Shown: positions 5,777-5,961 of the stretch, one piece after another
Numbering within the stretch: position 1 is the first letter of the stretch
Layout: each line of letters starts with the position of its first letter
Assembly: GCA_026786225.1 (NCBI GenBank)
Contig: JAJAYN010000011.1
Span: forward strand, 1 to 5,961
Length of the DNA: 5,961 nt
Direction: 5' to 3'
Source of the DNA: Burkholderiales bacterium
GTDB lineage: Bacteria > Pseudomonadota > Gammaproteobacteria > Burkholderiales > Usitatibacteraceae
Made by a program: the position numbers and the translations under genes
The notes under the pieces: model-generated
Seen by the model: only the letters and a program-made list of their open reading frames with translations
Databases searched by the model: none
Told to the model about the DNA's origin: nothing

Positions 5777-5796
5777 GCGGCCGACTAATCGGCCGC
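5777..5796. terminator. Strong hairpin behind the LexA-like gene
   Basis: GCGGCCGA (5777-5784) and TCGGCCGC (5789-5796) form a perfect, very GC-rich 8-bp stem with a 4-nt loop. It begins 10 nt after the LexA-like stop codon on the minus strand. This is where a terminator would be, but the minus-strand sequence after the stem is AAAACG, not a T-tract. It may act as a stabilising 3' hairpin or a weak or Rho-assisted terminator, or it may be a DNA palindrome with another role. Confidence 0.4.
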
Positions 5797-5806
5797 CAGA
5801 TACGGG

Positions 5807-5961
5807 CTAGAGTGTACGCACCACCCCAACAACCAGCCCTTCAATATCGAGAGTTTTCTTATCGAGATCGACCACGATCGGCAGAAAATCGGCATTCTCA
5901 GCGATGAGGAAGGCCTGACGGCCTTTGAGTTTCAGGCGCTTTACGGTGGCATCGCCCTCAA
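5807..5961 (-). CDS. LexA-like S24 peptidase / SOS repressor family, C-terminal end (partial)
   Basis: Fifty C-terminal residues and a TAG stop are present; the rest lies beyond the right edge. The fragment contains GDATVKRLKLKG, IAENADFLPIVVDL and IEGLVVGVVRTL. It matches the end of the LexA/UmuD-type self-cleaving domain, closest in my recollection to E. coli LexA (TVKRLKKQG, PIVVDL, IEGLAVGVI). The Lys of TVKR is the expected catalytic Lys of the Ser-Lys dyad. Such proteins repress SOS genes and cleave themselves when RecA is activated by DNA damage. Without the N-terminus I cannot tell true LexA from a second LexA-like or phage-type repressor, so I give no symbol. Confidence 0.85.
   Translation of the reverse strand, partial: EGDATVKRLKLKGRQAFLIAENADFLPIVVDLDKKTLDIEGLVVGVVRTL

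Noticed and set aside
1..5961. CRISPR array, toxin-antitoxin pair, phage genes or a defence island
   Set aside because: I found no regularly spaced repeats and no recognisable genes of these kinds on either strand. The LexA-like fragment alone does not indicate a prophage.

Overview
The window looks like a stretch of a proteobacterial chromosome, most likely betaproteobacterial (inference). The reasons are moderately GC-rich coding sequence, an E. coli-type thymidine kinase, a LexA-type S24 protein, a one-domain PPK2 and a group III alcohol dehydrogenase of a type I associate with Burkholderiales and relatives. The species cannot be named from sequence alone.

Layout. Positions 1-218 (minus) hold the N-terminal remnant of a REP-associated (Y1/HUH) transposase. 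Its conserved reading stops after about 35 residues and runs into a GGGGTCAG-type sequence. Position 287 starts a 27-bp repeat that returns as a perfect inverted copy at 2493-2519. Between the two copies lies one gene (429-2351, plus) for a TPR protein with a SPINDLY/OGT-like glycosyltransferase domain (GT41). A degenerate third copy of the motif follows at 2561-2585. An otherwise gene-free stretch of about 470 bp leads to ppk2 (2820-3710, plus), which has a strong ribosome binding site. The rest of the window reads on the minus strand: an iron-type alcohol dehydrogenase (3836-4984, convergent with ppk2), thymidine kinase tdk (5107-5673, TTG start) and the C-terminus of a LexA/S24-family protein (5807-5961, entering from the right edge).

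How the genes relate. They do not form one pathway or operon. ppk2 and tdk both concern nucleotide phosphorylation, but they lie on opposite strands with the dehydrogenase between them. Each gene seems to be its own transcription unit. The most distinctive structure is the GT41 gene framed by inverted copies of a RAYT-associated sequence, next to a transposase remnant. I see no CRISPR array, RNA gene, toxin-antitoxin pair, defence cluster or other clearly undescribed multi-gene system. The findings are modest, local observations.
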